NCBI RefSeq assembly: GCF_000969605.1
Contig: NZ_JZUE01000019.1
Coordinates: forward strand, 1-64,000
DNA from: Aquincola tertiaricarbonis
GTDB taxonomy: Bacteria > Pseudomonadota > Gammaproteobacteria > Burkholderiales > Burkholderiaceae_C
DNA length: 64,000 nt
Direction: 5' to 3'
A program made the translations under genes and the position numbers. This document shows, in pieces, positions 42,103 to 51,237 of this stretch. Below the pieces are notes generated by a model, which made no database searches, was not told where the DNA came from, and worked only from the letters and a program-made list of their open reading frames with translations. Numbering within the stretch: position 1 is the stretch's first letter; every line of letters starts with the position of its first letter.

Positions 42103-43071
42103 ATGCTCATCAACTGTGTCGTCTACCAGGACGGCAGGAAACTGGCGGACATCACCGTCGACGACATCAGCGATTACGTGGAGCGGGAGGACTGTTTCGT
42201 CTGGGTCGCGCTGCTGAACGCCACCGACGCCGAGCTGCGCCAGATGCAGAAGGAATTCGGCCTGCATGAACTGGCGGTGGAAGACGCCCGCCATGGCCAC
42301 CAGCGGCCCAAGGTGGAGGAATACGGCGACATGGTGTTCGCCGTGATGCACACGGTGGAGATCGACAACGAGGGCAGCCTGCAGGTGGGCGAGGTCAACG
42401 TGTTCGTCGGGCCCAACTTCGTGCTGTCGGTGCGCAACCGCAGCACGCAGGGCTTCCTCGGGGTGCGCGGCCGTGCCGAGCGGGAAGCGCATCTGCTGCG
42501 CCACGGTGCGGGCTTCGTCTTCTATGCGCTGATGGACGCGGTGGTGGACCGCTACTTCCCGGTGATCGACCAGCTGGAGACCGAGCTGGAGGAGATCGAG
42601 AGCCGCATCTTCGACCGCGGCCGCGGGCGCGCCAACATCGAGCGGCTGTACGGCCTCAAGCAGCGCATCCTGATGGTCAAGCATGCGGTGGCGCCGCTGA
42701 TGGAGGCCACCGGCAAGCTCAGCAGCGGCCGCGTGCCGCGGGTGTGCGACAACACCCGCGAATACTTCCGGGACGTGTACGACCACCTCACCCGCATCAA
42801 CACCACGCTGGACACGCTGCGCGACACCATCGCCACCGCCATCCAGGTGAACCTGTCGATGGTGACGATCGAGGAGTCCGAGGTGACCAAGCGCCTGGCG
42901 GCCTGGGCCGGCATCTTCGCGGTGGCCACCGCCTTCGTCGGCGTCTGGGGCATGAACTTCGAGCACATGCCCGAGCTGAAGTGGCAGTACGGCTATCCCG
43001 TGGCGCTGGGCGTGATCGTCAGCGCCTGCGGCTTCGTGGCCTGGCGCTTCCGCCGCGCGGGCTGGCTCTGA
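42103..43071 (+). CDS. corA: CorA family magnesium/cobalt transporter
   Basis: A 322-residue divalent-cation channel. A large cytoplasmic N-terminal domain leads to two C-terminal helices; the pore signature GMN occurs in [13 protein letters not shown], and the protein ends in a short cytoplasmic basic tail. CorA pentamers import Mg and can pass Co or Ni. GAGGAGA precedes the ATG. No Mg-sensing leader is apparent in the 155 bp before the gene. It stands between bfr and pldA. Confidence 0.95.
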   Translation: MLINCVVYQDGRKLADITVDDISDYVEREDCFVWVALLNATDAELRQMQKEFGLHELAVEDARHGHQRPKVEEYGDMVFAVMHTVEIDNEGSLQVGEVNVFVGPNFVLSVRNRSTQGFLGVRGRAEREAHLLRHGAGFVFYALMDAVVDRYFPVIDQLETELEEIESRIFDRGRGRANIERLYGLKQRILMVKHAVAPLMEATGKLSSGRVPRVCDNTREYFRDVYDHLTRINTTLDTLRDTIATAIQVNLSMVTIEESEVTKRLAAWAGIFAVATAFVGVWGMNFEHMPELKWQYGYPVALGVIVSACGFVAWRFRRAGWL

Positions 43072-43157
43072 GCTTGCACGGCCCGGCCGGTGGCGCCCCT
43101 ACACTGCGCGCCGGCGCCCCGCCGCGCCTCCGACTTCCGCCTTCACCCCACACGCCC

Positions 43158-44333
43158 TTGCCACACGCCGACCCCTCCTCCCAGCGCCGCAGCTTCACCC
43201 TCCAGGCCGGCTTGCTGGCCGGAAGCCTGGCCGGCGCCGCATCGCCCGCCCTGGCGCAGCAGGTGCCCGCCACCGCGGCCAGCACCGCGCCGGCCGCCTC
43301 CGCCCAGCGGCTGACGCTGGCCGACTGCGCGGCCATCGGCCCCGCGGCGGACCGCCTGGCCTGCTACGACGGCCTGGCCGGCCGTGCACCGGCCGATCCC
43401 ACGCCCGCCAGCCCGCCGCCGCCGCCGGCCGCGGCCGAGGCGGTGCCCGCGACCTCCACGCTGGCGCCGAAGGATGCACCCCTGGCGCCGGCCAACAGCC
43501 CGGACGGCGAGCGAAGCCTGCTGTCCAAGTACTGGGAACTGGACCCGCAGGACAAGCGCGGCACCTTCAACTTCGTGGGCTACCGGCCCAACTACGTGCT
43601 GCCGGTGCGCTTCACCAACAACATCAACCGCAATCCCAGCTCGCCCACGCAGGCGGCGGTGAGCCAGCCCAATGCGCGCCGCATCGAGGCCAAGTTCCAG
43701 GTCTCGCTGCGCACCAAGGCGGCCCAGGGGCTGGTGTTCCCCAATGCGGACCTGTGGCTGGCCTTCACCCAGCAGGCCACCTGGCAGGTGTACAACGGCG
43801 CGGATTCCAAGCCCTTCCGCAACACCGACTACGAGCCCGAGGCCACCTATGTGCTGGCCACCTCCCCCGGCCTGCGCAGCCTGCCCTTCGGCTGGCAGTG
43901 GCGCTACACGCAGCTGGGCATTGCGCACCAGTCCAACGGCCAGTCCGATCCGCTGTCGCGCAGCTGGAATCGGGTGTACCTGGGCGCCGGCTTCGAACGG
44001 GGCGACTGGTCGTTCACCACCCGCTTCCTCAAGCGCATCAAGGAGTCGATCGACACCGACAACAATCCCGACCTGGTGGACTACCGTGGCCGGGGGGAAT
44101 TCCAGGTCAACTGGGCGTCGGGCCTGTCCACCGCCTCGCTGCTGTACCGCACGACGCTGAAGAACGGCCACTATGGCGCGCTGCAGTTCGAGTACACCTA
44201 CCCGGTACTGAAGGAGCAGCCCAACGGGCTGCGCTGGTACATGCAGGTGTTCAGCGGCTACGGCGAGACGCTGACCGACTACAACTTCCGCCAGACCAGC
44301 GTGGGCCTGGGCGTCACCTTCCTGCAGTTCTGA
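43158..44333 (+). CDS. pldA: Outer-membrane phospholipase A (PldA)
   Basis: A phospholipase of about 391 residues forming a 12-strand outer-membrane barrel. The catalytic motif YTQLGIAHQSNGQSDPLSRS gives His257 and Ser259, with Asn271 after it, matching His142, Ser144 and Asn156 of E. coli OMPLA. The barrel is preceded by a signal peptide, a short Cys-pair segment (DCAAIGPAADRLACYDGLAG) and a Pro/Ala linker, an N-terminal extension found in betaproteobacterial forms. No ATG or GTG precedes the signal peptide in frame; I chose TTG at 43158, so the start is uncertain. It hydrolyses phospholipids mislocalised in the outer leaflet. Confidence 0.9.
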   Translation: MPHADPSSQRRSFTLQAGLLAGSLAGAASPALAQQVPATAASTAPAASAQRLTLADCAAIGPAADRLACYDGLAGRAPADPTPASPPPPPAAAEAVPATSTLAPKDAPLAPANSPDGERSLLSKYWELDPQDKRGTFNFVGYRPNYVLPVRFTNNINRNPSSPTQAAVSQPNARRIEAKFQVSLRTKAAQGLVFPNADLWLAFTQQATWQVYNGADSKPFRNTDYEPEATYVLATSPGLRSLPFGWQWRYTQLGIAHQSNGQSDPLSRSWNRVYLGAGFERGDWSFTTRFLKRIKESIDTDNNPDLVDYRGRGEFQVNWASGLSTASLLYRTTLKNGHYGALQFEYTYPVLKEQPNGLRWYMQVFSGYGETLTDYNFRQTSVGLGVTFLQF

Positions 44334-44339
44334 GCCAGC

Positions 44340-44433
44340 CCCCCAAGCTCACTGCGCTCGTGGCCCCTCAGGGGGGCGCAGGTTCCTTGGGGCGGCCGGA
44401 CGGAACCGATGGCCCCCAGCCACCGCTGGGGGC
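44340..44433. repeat. GC-rich intergenic palindrome block, possible dispersed repeat and terminator
   Basis: The 106-bp gap between convergent pldA and sppA holds two structures. CCCCCCAAGCTCACTGCGCT with flanking GGCCCCTCAGGGGGG (44340-44377) resembles a short repeat I recall from Burkholderiales intergenic regions. A perfect 9-bp hairpin GCCCCCAGC-CACC-GCTGGGGGC lies at 44412-44433, 6 bp from the sppA stop, and can stop transcripts from either side. No second copy was noticed in this window. Confidence 0.5.
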
Positions 44434-44439
44434 AGGCGC

Positions 44440-45459
44440 TCAGCGCAGCGGGCCGAAGGCGCGCAGCGCCTTCACGGCGCCTTCGCCCATCGCCGCGCCG
44501 AAGCGCTTGGCCAGGCGCTCGGCCACGTTGTCCTTGGGCGTGTAGTCCACCACCTCCTCGGCCTTGACCACCTCGCGCGCCACATAGTCCAGCGTGCCCA
44601 TGTGGTCGGCCAGGCCCAGCTGGACGGACTGCTCGCCGTTCCAGAACAGGCCCGAGAAGATGTCCGGCGTTTCCTTCAGGCGCTGGCCGCGGCCTTCCTT
44701 GACCACCGCGATGAACTGCTGGTGGATCTGGTCGATCATCGATTGCGCCAGCGCGCGCTGGCGCTCGGACAGCGGCGAGAACGGATCGAGCATGCCCTTG
44801 TTCTCCCCGGCCGTGATCAGCCGGCGCTCCACGCCCAGCTTCTCCATCAGCCCGGTGAAGCCGAAGCCGTCCATCAGCACGCCGATGGAGCCGACGATGG
44901 AGGCCTTGTCCACGTACACCTCGTCCGCCGCCACGGCGATGTAGTAGGCGCCGGAGGCGCAGATCTCCTCCACCACCGCATACACCTTCTTGCCGTGCTT
45001 GGCCTTCAGGCGGCGGATCTCGTCATACACCATGCCGGCCTGCACCGGGCTGCCGCCGGGCGAGTTGATGCGCAGCACCACGGCCTGCGCATTGGCGTCC
45101 TCGAAGGCCGACTTGAGCGCGGCGTTGATGTTCTCGGCGCTGGCCTCGGCATCGGCCGCGATCTCGCCGCGCACTTCCACCAGCGCGGTGTGCGGGCCTG
45201 CCGGCGCCACATGCTGCACACGCTGCACGAACAGCGCATACAGCACCGCCAGCGTGATCGCCAGCCACACGATGCGGAAGAACACGCGCCAGCGGCGCTC
45301 GCTGCGGCGCTCCCGCAGCAGGCCATCGGCCAGTTGTTCCACCGCCGACTCCAGCCCGGTGGCACGCAAGGTGGCAACGGCGGGCGCGGCGGGGCGGTGA
45401 GGGGCGGCGTCATGCGGCGGCAGCCCAGAGGCGGCCGGTGCGTCGTCGTGGGGATTCAT
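44440..45459 (-). CDS. sppA: Signal peptide peptidase SppA-like S49 protease
   Basis: A 339-residue membrane serine protease of the short, single-domain SppA type. Residues 59-78 are one membrane helix; the S49 domain has RINSPGGSPVQAG, nucleophile Ser169 in EEICASGAYYIA and probable base Lys221 in AGENKGMLDPF. It degrades cleaved signal peptides left in the membrane. The ATG shares one base with the Rieske stop (TGATG). It is the last gene of the rluC-HAD-Rieske-sppA unit. Confidence 0.93.
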   Translation of the reverse strand: MNPHDDAPAASGLPPHDAAPHRPAAPAVATLRATGLESAVEQLADGLLRERRSERRWRVFFRIVWLAITLAVLYALFVQRVQHVAPAGPHTALVEVRGEIAADAEASAENINAALKSAFEDANAQAVVLRINSPGGSPVQAGMVYDEIRRLKAKHGKKVYAVVEEICASGAYYIAVAADEVYVDKASIVGSIGVLMDGFGFTGLMEKLGVERRLITAGENKGMLDPFSPLSERQRALAQSMIDQIHQQFIAVVKEGRGQRLKETPDIFSGLFWNGEQSVQLGLADHMGTLDYVAREVVKAEEVVDYTPKDNVAERLAKRFGAAMGEGAVKALRAFGPLR

Positions 45460-45878
45460 CAGGAGGCGCTTTCGGATGGCGGCGCGTCGAAGGCGACGGG
45501 CCGGATGTCGCGTGAAGGATACCAATACACCTTGCCGTCCGACTCCTCGGTGCGGATGGGTGTCAGCCGGCCGCGGCCGCAGGGGCCGCCCACGCAGTGG
45601 CCGTCGGCCGGTTCATAGGCGGCGCCGTGGATGGAGCACAGGATCCAGCGCTTGTCCATGTCCAGGAAGTGACCCTCCTGCCAGTCCATCTCGGTGGGCA
45701 CATGCACGCAACGGTTCACGTAGCCCACCACCCGGCCGTCGAAGCGCATCGCGAAGCCGCGCGCCGGGGCGCCATGCAGCAGCAGGTCAAACACCCGGGC
45801 CTGCCCGCGCTCCTGCAGCTCGGCCGCATCGCACAGCAGTTGCGCCTCGTTGGGCGGCGTTGCCGCGTTTTCAGGCAT
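45459..45878 (-). CDS. Rieske [2Fe-2S] domain protein
   Basis: A 139-residue protein made almost only of a Rieske domain. Ligands are Cys57 and His59 (CVH) and Cys81 and His84 (CSIH). Two further cysteines at 95 and 100 (GHCVGGPCGRG) could form the usual stabilising region. The protein resembles the stand-alone Rieske proteins conserved beside rluC and HAD phosphatase genes in Burkholderiales. It has no oxygenase domain, so electron transfer to an unknown partner is the safest call. It overlaps the HAD gene by 8 nt and sppA by 1 nt. Confidence 0.92.
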   Translation of the reverse strand: MPENAATPPNEAQLLCDAAELQERGQARVFDLLLHGAPARGFAMRFDGRVVGYVNRCVHVPTEMDWQEGHFLDMDKRWILCSIHGAAYEPADGHCVGGPCGRGRLTPIRTEESDGKVYWYPSRDIRPVAFDAPPSESAS

Positions 45879-46545
45879 GTTGCAGCAGCCAGTCGTGCAG
45901 CTCTTTTGTCGAATGGGCCACGAACAGCGGGTCGAAGGCCTCGAAGGCCTCGCGTTCATGCGCGCCGTAGCTCACCGCCACGCTGGGCGTGCCGGCGTTG
46001 GCCGCCATCTGCAGGTCGTGGGTGGTGTCGCCGATCATCAGCGTGCGCTGCGGCTCGGTGCCGAACTCGCGCATCAGCTCGTGCAGCATCAGCGGATCGG
46101 GCTTGGAGGCGGTGCGGTCGGCGGTGCGGGTGCCGTCGAACATCTCCACCAGGCCGGAATGTGCCAGCGCCTCGTCCAACCCCCGCTTGCCCTTGCCGGT
46201 GGCAACCGTCAGCCAATGGTGACGGGCCTTCAGGTCACGCAGCATCTCCAGCGTGCCGGGAAACAGCACCACCTCGTGCTGGCGGGCGAACCAGTGGTGG
46301 CGGTAGCGCGCGCCCAGCTCGGGGTAGCGCTCGGTCGGCAGGCCGGGCACGCAGTGCTGCAGGGCGTCGTTCAGGCCAAGGCCGATCACGTAGGCCGCGT
46401 CGGCGTCGCTCGGCACCACCGCGCCGATGTCGCGCGCCGCGCCCTGGATGCACTGCACGATCAGCGCGGTGGAATCGAACAGCGTGCCGTCCCAATCGAA
46501 GGCAATCAGGTCGAAACGTCGGGGTCGGGGGGCATTCAAGGTCAT
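45871..46545 (-). CDS. HAD-family phosphatase, phosphoglycolate phosphatase-like
   Basis: A 224-residue HAD hydrolase of subfamily IA. Motif I is LIAFDWDGTLFDSTALI (nucleophile and acid aspartates), motif II TVATGKGKRGL, Lys in ASKPDPLMLHELM, and motif IV MIGDTTHDLQMAANAG. The cap is helical as in Gph, which removes 2-phosphoglycolate. The substrate is a guess within the family; pyrophosphatase-type activity is possible. The ATG overlaps the rluC stop by 4 nt. Confidence 0.9.
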   Translation of the reverse strand: MTLNAPRPRRFDLIAFDWDGTLFDSTALIVQCIQGAARDIGAVVPSDADAAYVIGLGLNDALQHCVPGLPTERYPELGARYRHHWFARQHEVVLFPGTLEMLRDLKARHHWLTVATGKGKRGLDEALAHSGLVEMFDGTRTADRTASKPDPLMLHELMREFGTEPQRTLMIGDTTHDLQMAANAGTPSVAVSYGAHEREAFEAFDPLFVAHSTKELHDWLLQHA

Positions 46546-47501
46546 AACTCCGCCAGCAACTGCCGGCATTCGGTGGGCAGGTCGGCGGCCAGCTCGATGC
46601 GCTGGCCGCTGGCGGGATGGTCGAAGGCGAGGCGACGCGCATGCAGGAACATGCGCGAAAAACGCAGCGGCCCCCGCGCCATCTCGCGGTTCAGCTCGAA
46701 ATCGCCGTACTTCGGATCGCCGACGATCGGATGCCCTTCGTGCTGAAGGTGCACGCGGATCTGGTGCGTGCGGCCGGTCTTGATGGTCACGTCCAGCAGC
46801 GTGAACTGGGCGTAGCTGGCCGCCACCTTCACCAGCGTGATCGAGCGCTTGCCTTCGTCCTCGCCCTCGGCAGTGCGCACCCGGCGCTCGCCGGCGGCAT
46901 CGAGAAACTTGTGCAGCGGCACGTCGATCACCTTGCGGCTGGCGGGCCAGCTGCCGATCACCAGCGCCGCATAGGTCTTGCCGGTGTCGCGGGCACGGAA
47001 CTGGTCCTGCAGCGCGGTGAGCGCGCTGCGCTTCTTGGCCAGCAACAGGATGCCGGAGGTTTCCTTGTCCAGACGGTGCACCAGCTCCAGGAACCTGGCC
47101 TGCGGCCGGGCGCGGCGCAGCTGCTCGATCACGCCGAAGCTCACGCCACTGCCGCCGTGCACCGCCACGCCGGCCGGCTTGTCGATGGCCAGCAGGTGCT
47201 CGTCCTCGTACAGCAGCGGAAATTCGCGCGCCGGCGCCGGCGGCGCTTCGCTGCGGTCGGGCAGGCGCACCGGCGGCACACGCACTTCGTCGCCCAGCTC
47301 CAGCCGGGTGTCGGCGCCCGCGCGGCCCTTGTTGATGCGCACTTCCCCGGAACGGATCACGCGGTAGACGTGGGTCTTGGGAACCCCCTTCAACACCCGC
47401 AGGAGGAAATTGTCCAGCCGCTGCCCGGCCGAGTTTTCGTCGATGACCAGCCGTTGCACGGCAGGCGCGTCGGCTTTTGTTTCTATAATCCGCGCGACCA
47501 C
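46542..47501 (-). CDS. rluC: 23S rRNA pseudouridine synthase C
   Basis: A 319-residue pseudouridine synthase for U955, U2504 and U2580 of 23S rRNA. An S4 domain begins at QRLDNFLLRVLKGVPKTHVYR; the catalytic Asp is in LELVHRLDKETSGILLLAKK; late motif KTGRTHQIRVHLQHEGHPIVGDPKYGD (positions 246-272). I chose a GTG at 47501 because there is no ATG in frame near the conserved start and upstream codons lie in the rne leader. It is divergent from rne, the pairing found across proteobacteria, and it leads the rluC-HAD-Rieske-sppA operon. Confidence 0.92.
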   Translation of the reverse strand: MVARIIETKADAPAVQRLVIDENSAGQRLDNFLLRVLKGVPKTHVYRVIRSGEVRINKGRAGADTRLELGDEVRVPPVRLPDRSEAPPAPAREFPLLYEDEHLLAIDKPAGVAVHGGSGVSFGVIEQLRRARPQARFLELVHRLDKETSGILLLAKKRSALTALQDQFRARDTGKTYAALVIGSWPASRKVIDVPLHKFLDAAGERRVRTAEGEDEGKRSITLVKVAASYAQFTLLDVTIKTGRTHQIRVHLQHEGHPIVGDPKYGDFELNREMARGPLRFSRMFLHARRLAFDHPASGQRIELAADLPTECRQLLAEL

Positions 47502-48061
47502 GTTGGTGCTGCAAGTGCTTGAGTCGTAAAAGTTTACCCGGGCGCCCCACCACCAACGCGGCCAGTGGGCGAAAGCCCGAAAACCAGGTGATGCAACGTA
47601 GTGCGCCCGCGGCGGGCCCGGTCCCCAAGTGACCCGGCAGCCCCGGGGGTTCCGCGGCAGAGACACCGTCGAAGAACCCACCCGCGCGCGGCCGAAGTAG
47701 GTCGTCGCAACGGCAAGAACAAGGTTTCCTGGTGCCTGGCCCTCAACGGCCAGGCCCACGCGTCCAGTGACCCAGCGCATGCTGTCGCCGTCATTCCCCT
47801 CCAGCCGCCGCCCGCGGCCCTGTGCCTATCCGGCCGGGGCCCGTGCCATGCTGCCGCCGTGCATCGCACGGCGCGCCCGGGAACTTGCGCCGCCAGCACC
47901 TTCGCCGGAGCCTGCGACGCACGCGCCAACGCTGCACCGCTGATCGTTTTTCCGCGATCACCACCGCAGTCCAGGGCGATTCCTTCCGGTTCCAAACGAG
48001 TGCTCGTGCATCGGTGAGTCGCCTTCCTCGCGGAAGGGGACGTGTCACGTTTGGAGTGCAC
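47484..48061 (+). promoter_or_regulatory. Promoter and long structured leader of rne
   Basis: The 560 bp between rluC and rne hold no convincing gene. A perfect -10 TATAAT lies at 47484-47489, inside the first codons of rluC, without a good -35. Downstream are small inverted repeats: GTAAA-AG-TTTAC (47526-47537), GGGC-GAAA-GCCC (47567-47578, a GNRA loop) and GCCTGGCC-CTCAAC-GGCCAGGC (47734-47755). A long leader through which RNase E limits its own mRNA is known from E. coli; the same role here is inference. Confidence 0.6.
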
Positions 48062-51000
48062 ATGAAGCGCATGCTGATCAACGCCACGCAGCCGGAAGAG
48101 CGGCGGCTGGCCATCGTCGACGGGCAGAAACTGCTCGACTTCGAAACCGAACTCGAAGGGCGCGAACAGCGCAAGGGCAATATCTACAAGGCCGTCGTCA
48201 CCCGCGTCGAGCCTTCGCTGGAAGCCTGTTTCGTTGATTACGGCGAGGACCGCCACGGTTTTCTGCCCTTCAAGGAAATCTCGCGCAGCTATTTCAAGGA
48301 AGGCGCGGACGTCAAGAACGCCCGCATCAACGAGGTCATCAAGGAAGGCCAGGAATTGCTGGTCCAGGTGGAAAAGGAAGAGCGCGGCAACAAGGGCGCC
48401 GCACTCACCACCTTCGTGTCGCTCGCCGGCCGCTACCTGGTGCTGATGCCCAACAACCCGCGCGGCGGTGGCGTCAGCCGCCGCATCGAGGGTGAGGACC
48501 GGGAAGAGCTGAAGGAAAACCTCGAGCAGCTCGAGTACCCCAAGGGCATGAGCCTGATCGCCCGCACCGCCGGCATCGGCCGCTCCGCCGCCGAGCTGCA
48601 GTGGGACCTGAACTACATGCTCAAGCTGTGGACCGCCATCGACGGCGCTTCGCAGGCCGGCAAGGGCGCGTTCCTGATCTACCAGGAGTCGTCGCTGGTG
48701 ATCCGCGCGATCCGCGACTACTTCACCGCCGATATCGGCGAGATCCTGATCGATACCGACGACATCTACGATCAGGCGCAGCAGTTCATGAACCACGTCA
48801 TGCCGGAGACGGCCAATCGCGTGAAGCGCTACCGTGACGACGCGCCGCTGTTCAGCCGCTTCCAGATCGAGCACCAGATCGAGACGGCCTTCAGCCGCAC
48901 GGTGAACCTGCCCTCGGGCGGCGCCATCGTGATCGACCACACCGAGGCGCTGGTGTCGATCGACGTCAACTCGGCGCGTGCCACCCGTGGCAGCGACATC
49001 GAGGAGACCGCCACCCGCACCAACCTGGAAGCCGCCGACGAGATCGCGCGCCAGATGCGGCTGCGCGACCTGGGCGGCCTGATCGTGGTCGATTTCATCG
49101 ACATGGAGGAGAGCAAGAACCGCCGCGAGGTGGAGCAGCGGCTGCGCGATGCGCTGCGCTTCGACCGCGCGCGGGTGCAGCTCAGCTCGATCAGCAAGTT
49201 CGGCCTGCTCGAGCTCAGCCGCCAGCGCCTGCGCCCGGCGCTGAGCGAAGGCAGCCACATCACCTGCCCGCGCTGCAACGGCACCGGCCACATCCGCGAC
49301 ACCGAAAGCTCCGCGCTGCAGATCCTGCGCATGGTGCAGGAGGAGTCGATGAAGGAGAACACCGCCGCCGTGCATGTGCAGGTGCCGGTGGAGGTGACCA
49401 GCTTCCTGCTCAACGAGAAGCGCACCGAGATCACCAAGATCGAGCTGAAGCAGCGCATCACCGTGCTGCTGGTGCCCAACAAGCACCTGGACACCCCGAA
49501 CTACCGTCTGGAGCGCCTGCGCCACGACGACCCGCGCCTGGAAGGCCTGCAGGCCAGCTACACCATGGTCGAGGAGCCGGACGACGAGGTGGGCATCACC
49601 CGCCGCCGCGACGCCAACGAGAAGAAGGCCAAGCAGGAGCCGGTGATCAAGGGCATCCTGCCCGAGACGCCCGCGCCGATGTCGCCGCCCAAGCCGGCAC
49701 CCGTGCCTGCTCCGGCGCCGGTGGCCGCACCCGCGCCTGCGCCGGTGGTGGCCGCGCCCGCGCCCGCGCCGGCACCGGCCGGTGGTGGCTTCTTCTCCTT
49801 CATCAAGAAGCTGTTCGGTGCACCGGAACCCGCCCCGGCGCCCGCGCCGGTGGCCGCGCCCGTGGCCGCACCCGCCACCGCCACGCCGGCCGGCGACAAG
49901 CGCGAAGGCCGCGATGGCCGCCGCGGTGGCCGTGGCGAGCGTGGTGAACGTGGTGAACGCGGAGAACGCGGAGAACGCAGCGAGCGTGGCGGCCAACGTG
50001 GCGAGCGCCGCGAGGGCAAGCCCGCCGGCGAAGGGGCCAGCGCCCGCGGTGGGCGCGAGGAACGCGCCGAGCGCGAACCGCGCAATGGGGAAGCGCGTGG
50101 CGAAGGCCGCCGCGAGGGTCGCCGTGACGGCCGCCGTGGTGAACGTGCCGAGGGCGACGCACCGCGCAGCACCGAGGCCGTGCAGACCTTCGTGGCCGGT
50201 GAAGGCGCCGAAGCCGCCGCCCGCCCGCCGCGTGCCGAACGGGGCGAACGCGGCGAGCGTGGCGAAGGCCGCCGGGGACCGCGTGCCGAGCGCGAGGTGA
50301 GCCTGGCCCCGTCCGATGCCGCCGAGCTGCAACCGGCAACGCAGGGCTTCGTCGACAGCCAGCCGGCCGGCGAAGGCACCGAGGCGGAGAACGCCGAGCG
50401 CGACGGCCGTCGCCGCCGCCGCCGCCGTGGCGGCCGAGGCCGCGAGGAAGGTGCCGAGCTGCCCGAAGGTGCGCAGGCCGCGGAGGGCGAAGGCAACGTC
50501 GAGGCTGCCGACGCCATCACCGAGCCGGTGGTCGTCGCCGCCGCCGACGTGGTGGGCGACGTGGCCACCGCCGAGCCGCTGAGCGGTGAAGGCCGCCGCC
50601 GCCGTGGCCGCGGCGATCGCAGCCGCCGTGACGAGCGGGACGAGACGCTGGAAGCCGGCGTGGCGGCCGAACCGCCGCTGCCCAGCAGCGGTGGCGTGCA
50701 GCCGGCCGACAGCGTCGAGCCCGACAACGCCCCGGTGATGGCGTACATGCCGGCCGCCGACGCGGACCCGGTGCCTGTGGCTGCCGAAGCCCGGGTGGAC
50801 GATGCGCGCCCGGCTCCCGCTTTCGCCGCTGCGCCCGTGGCCGAGGAAGCGCCTGGGCAGGTGCCTGCGGCAGCGCCCGCCGTTGCAGCACCGGTCGAGG
50901 CGCCTGCGCCGGCCCCCGTGCCTGCTGCCGAGGCCTATGAGCTGCCCACCCGTTCGCTCGCCGAATTGGCCCAGGGTGCCGGGCTGGAATGGGTCAACTC

Positions 51001-51172
51001 CGACGCCGACAAGGTGCGCGCGGCCCAGGAGGCGATGGCCAATGAACCGAAGCCGGTGCATGTGCCGCGCCAGCCCAAGCCGGCGGTGGTGATCGACGAA
51101 GGCCCGCTGGTGCTGGTCGAGACGCGCAAGGACCTCTCGCAGGTGCGCATGCCGTTCGACAACGCGGGCTGA
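48062..51172 (+). CDS. rne: Ribonuclease E
   Basis: A 1036-residue endonuclease, the core of the RNA degradosome. The catalytic half has an S1 domain (residues 36-120), a 5'-sensor region, and the DNase I-like fold with metal-binding Asp301 ([15 protein letters not shown]) and Asp344 ([11 protein letters not shown]); Zn-link CPRCNGTG at 402-409. From about residue 540 the C-terminal half is disordered: Pro/Ala-rich, then Arg/Glu/Gly tracts, a lone amphipathic [12 protein letters not shown], and a short conserved end. Such regions anchor RNA and partners. The ATG at 48062 opens the conserved [21 protein letters not shown] hairpin terminator follows. Confidence 0.97.
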   Translation: MKRMLINATQPEERRLAIVDGQKLLDFETELEGREQRKGNIYKAVVTRVEPSLEACFVDYGEDRHGFLPFKEISRSYFKEGADVKNARINEVIKEGQELLVQVEKEERGNKGAALTTFVSLAGRYLVLMPNNPRGGGVSRRIEGEDREELKENLEQLEYPKGMSLIARTAGIGRSAAELQWDLNYMLKLWTAIDGASQAGKGAFLIYQESSLVIRAIRDYFTADIGEILIDTDDIYDQAQQFMNHVMPETANRVKRYRDDAPLFSRFQIEHQIETAFSRTVNLPSGGAIVIDHTEALVSIDVNSARATRGSDIEETATRTNLEAADEIARQMRLRDLGGLIVVDFIDMEESKNRREVEQRLRDALRFDRARVQLSSISKFGLLELSRQRLRPALSEGSHITCPRCNGTGHIRDTESSALQILRMVQEESMKENTAAVHVQVPVEVTSFLLNEKRTEITKIELKQRITVLLVPNKHLDTPNYRLERLRHDDPRLEGLQASYTMVEEPDDEVGITRRRDANEKKAKQEPVIKGILPETPAPMSPPKPAPVPAPAPVAAPAPAPVVAAPAPAPAPAGGGFFSFIKKLFGAPEPAPAPAPVAAPVAAPATATPAGDKREGRDGRRGGRGERGERGERGERGERSERGGQRGERREGKPAGEGASARGGREERAEREPRNGEARGEGRREGRRDGRRGERAEGDAPRSTEAVQTFVAGEGAEAAARPPRAERGERGERGEGRRGPRAEREVSLAPSDAAELQPATQGFVDSQPAGEGTEAENAERDGRRRRRRRGGRGREEGAELPEGAQAAEGEGNVEAADAITEPVVVAAADVVGDVATAEPLSGEGRRRRGRGDRSRRDERDETLEAGVAAEPPLPSSGGVQPADSVEPDNAPVMAYMPAADADPVPVAAEARVDDARPAPAFAAAPVAEEAPGQVPAAAPAVAAPVEAPAPAPVPAAEAYELPTRSLAELAQGAGLEWVNSDADKVRAAQEAMANEPKPVHVPRQPKPAVVIDEGPLVLVETRKDLSQVRMPFDNAG
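49934..49987 (+). repeat. 9-bp tandem repeat encoding Gly-Glu-Arg in rne
   Basis: Five consecutive 9-bp units (GGN-GAR-CGN) encode GER repeated, and a sixth reads SER. They lie in the disordered arginine-rich RNA-binding part of RNase E. Third-base differences between units show they are not newly duplicated. Copy number may vary among strains. Confidence 0.85.
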
Positions 51173-51193
51173 TCGCCTGACCCCCTGAAAGAC

Positions 51194-51217
51194 ACAACGC
51201 GCCGAAAGGCGCGTTGT
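51194..51217 (+). terminator. Intrinsic terminator after rne
   Basis: A perfect 10-bp stem ACAACGCGCC-GAAA-GGCGCGTTGT with a stable GAAA loop, 21 bp after the rne stop, followed by TCATTG. The stem is symmetric and may also stop nagZ transcription from the other side. The T-run is short. Confidence 0.8.
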
Positions 51218-51237
51218 TCATTGGGAAAGCCGGTGGC

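Noticed and set aside
47454..47489. TTGCAC and TATAAT as a standard promoter pair for rne
   Set aside because: Spacing is 24 nt, far beyond the usable 16 to 18; only the -10 is retained as evidence.
47526..47800. Stable non-coding RNA (RNase P, tmRNA or 6S) in the rluC-rne gap
   Set aside because: None of the conserved core sequences of these RNAs could be found; a structured mRNA leader is the simpler reading.
48900..51061. Long antisense frame over rne
   Set aside because: Gly/Val/Ala and Arg-rich shadow of the RNase E repeat region; no domain or ribosome site.
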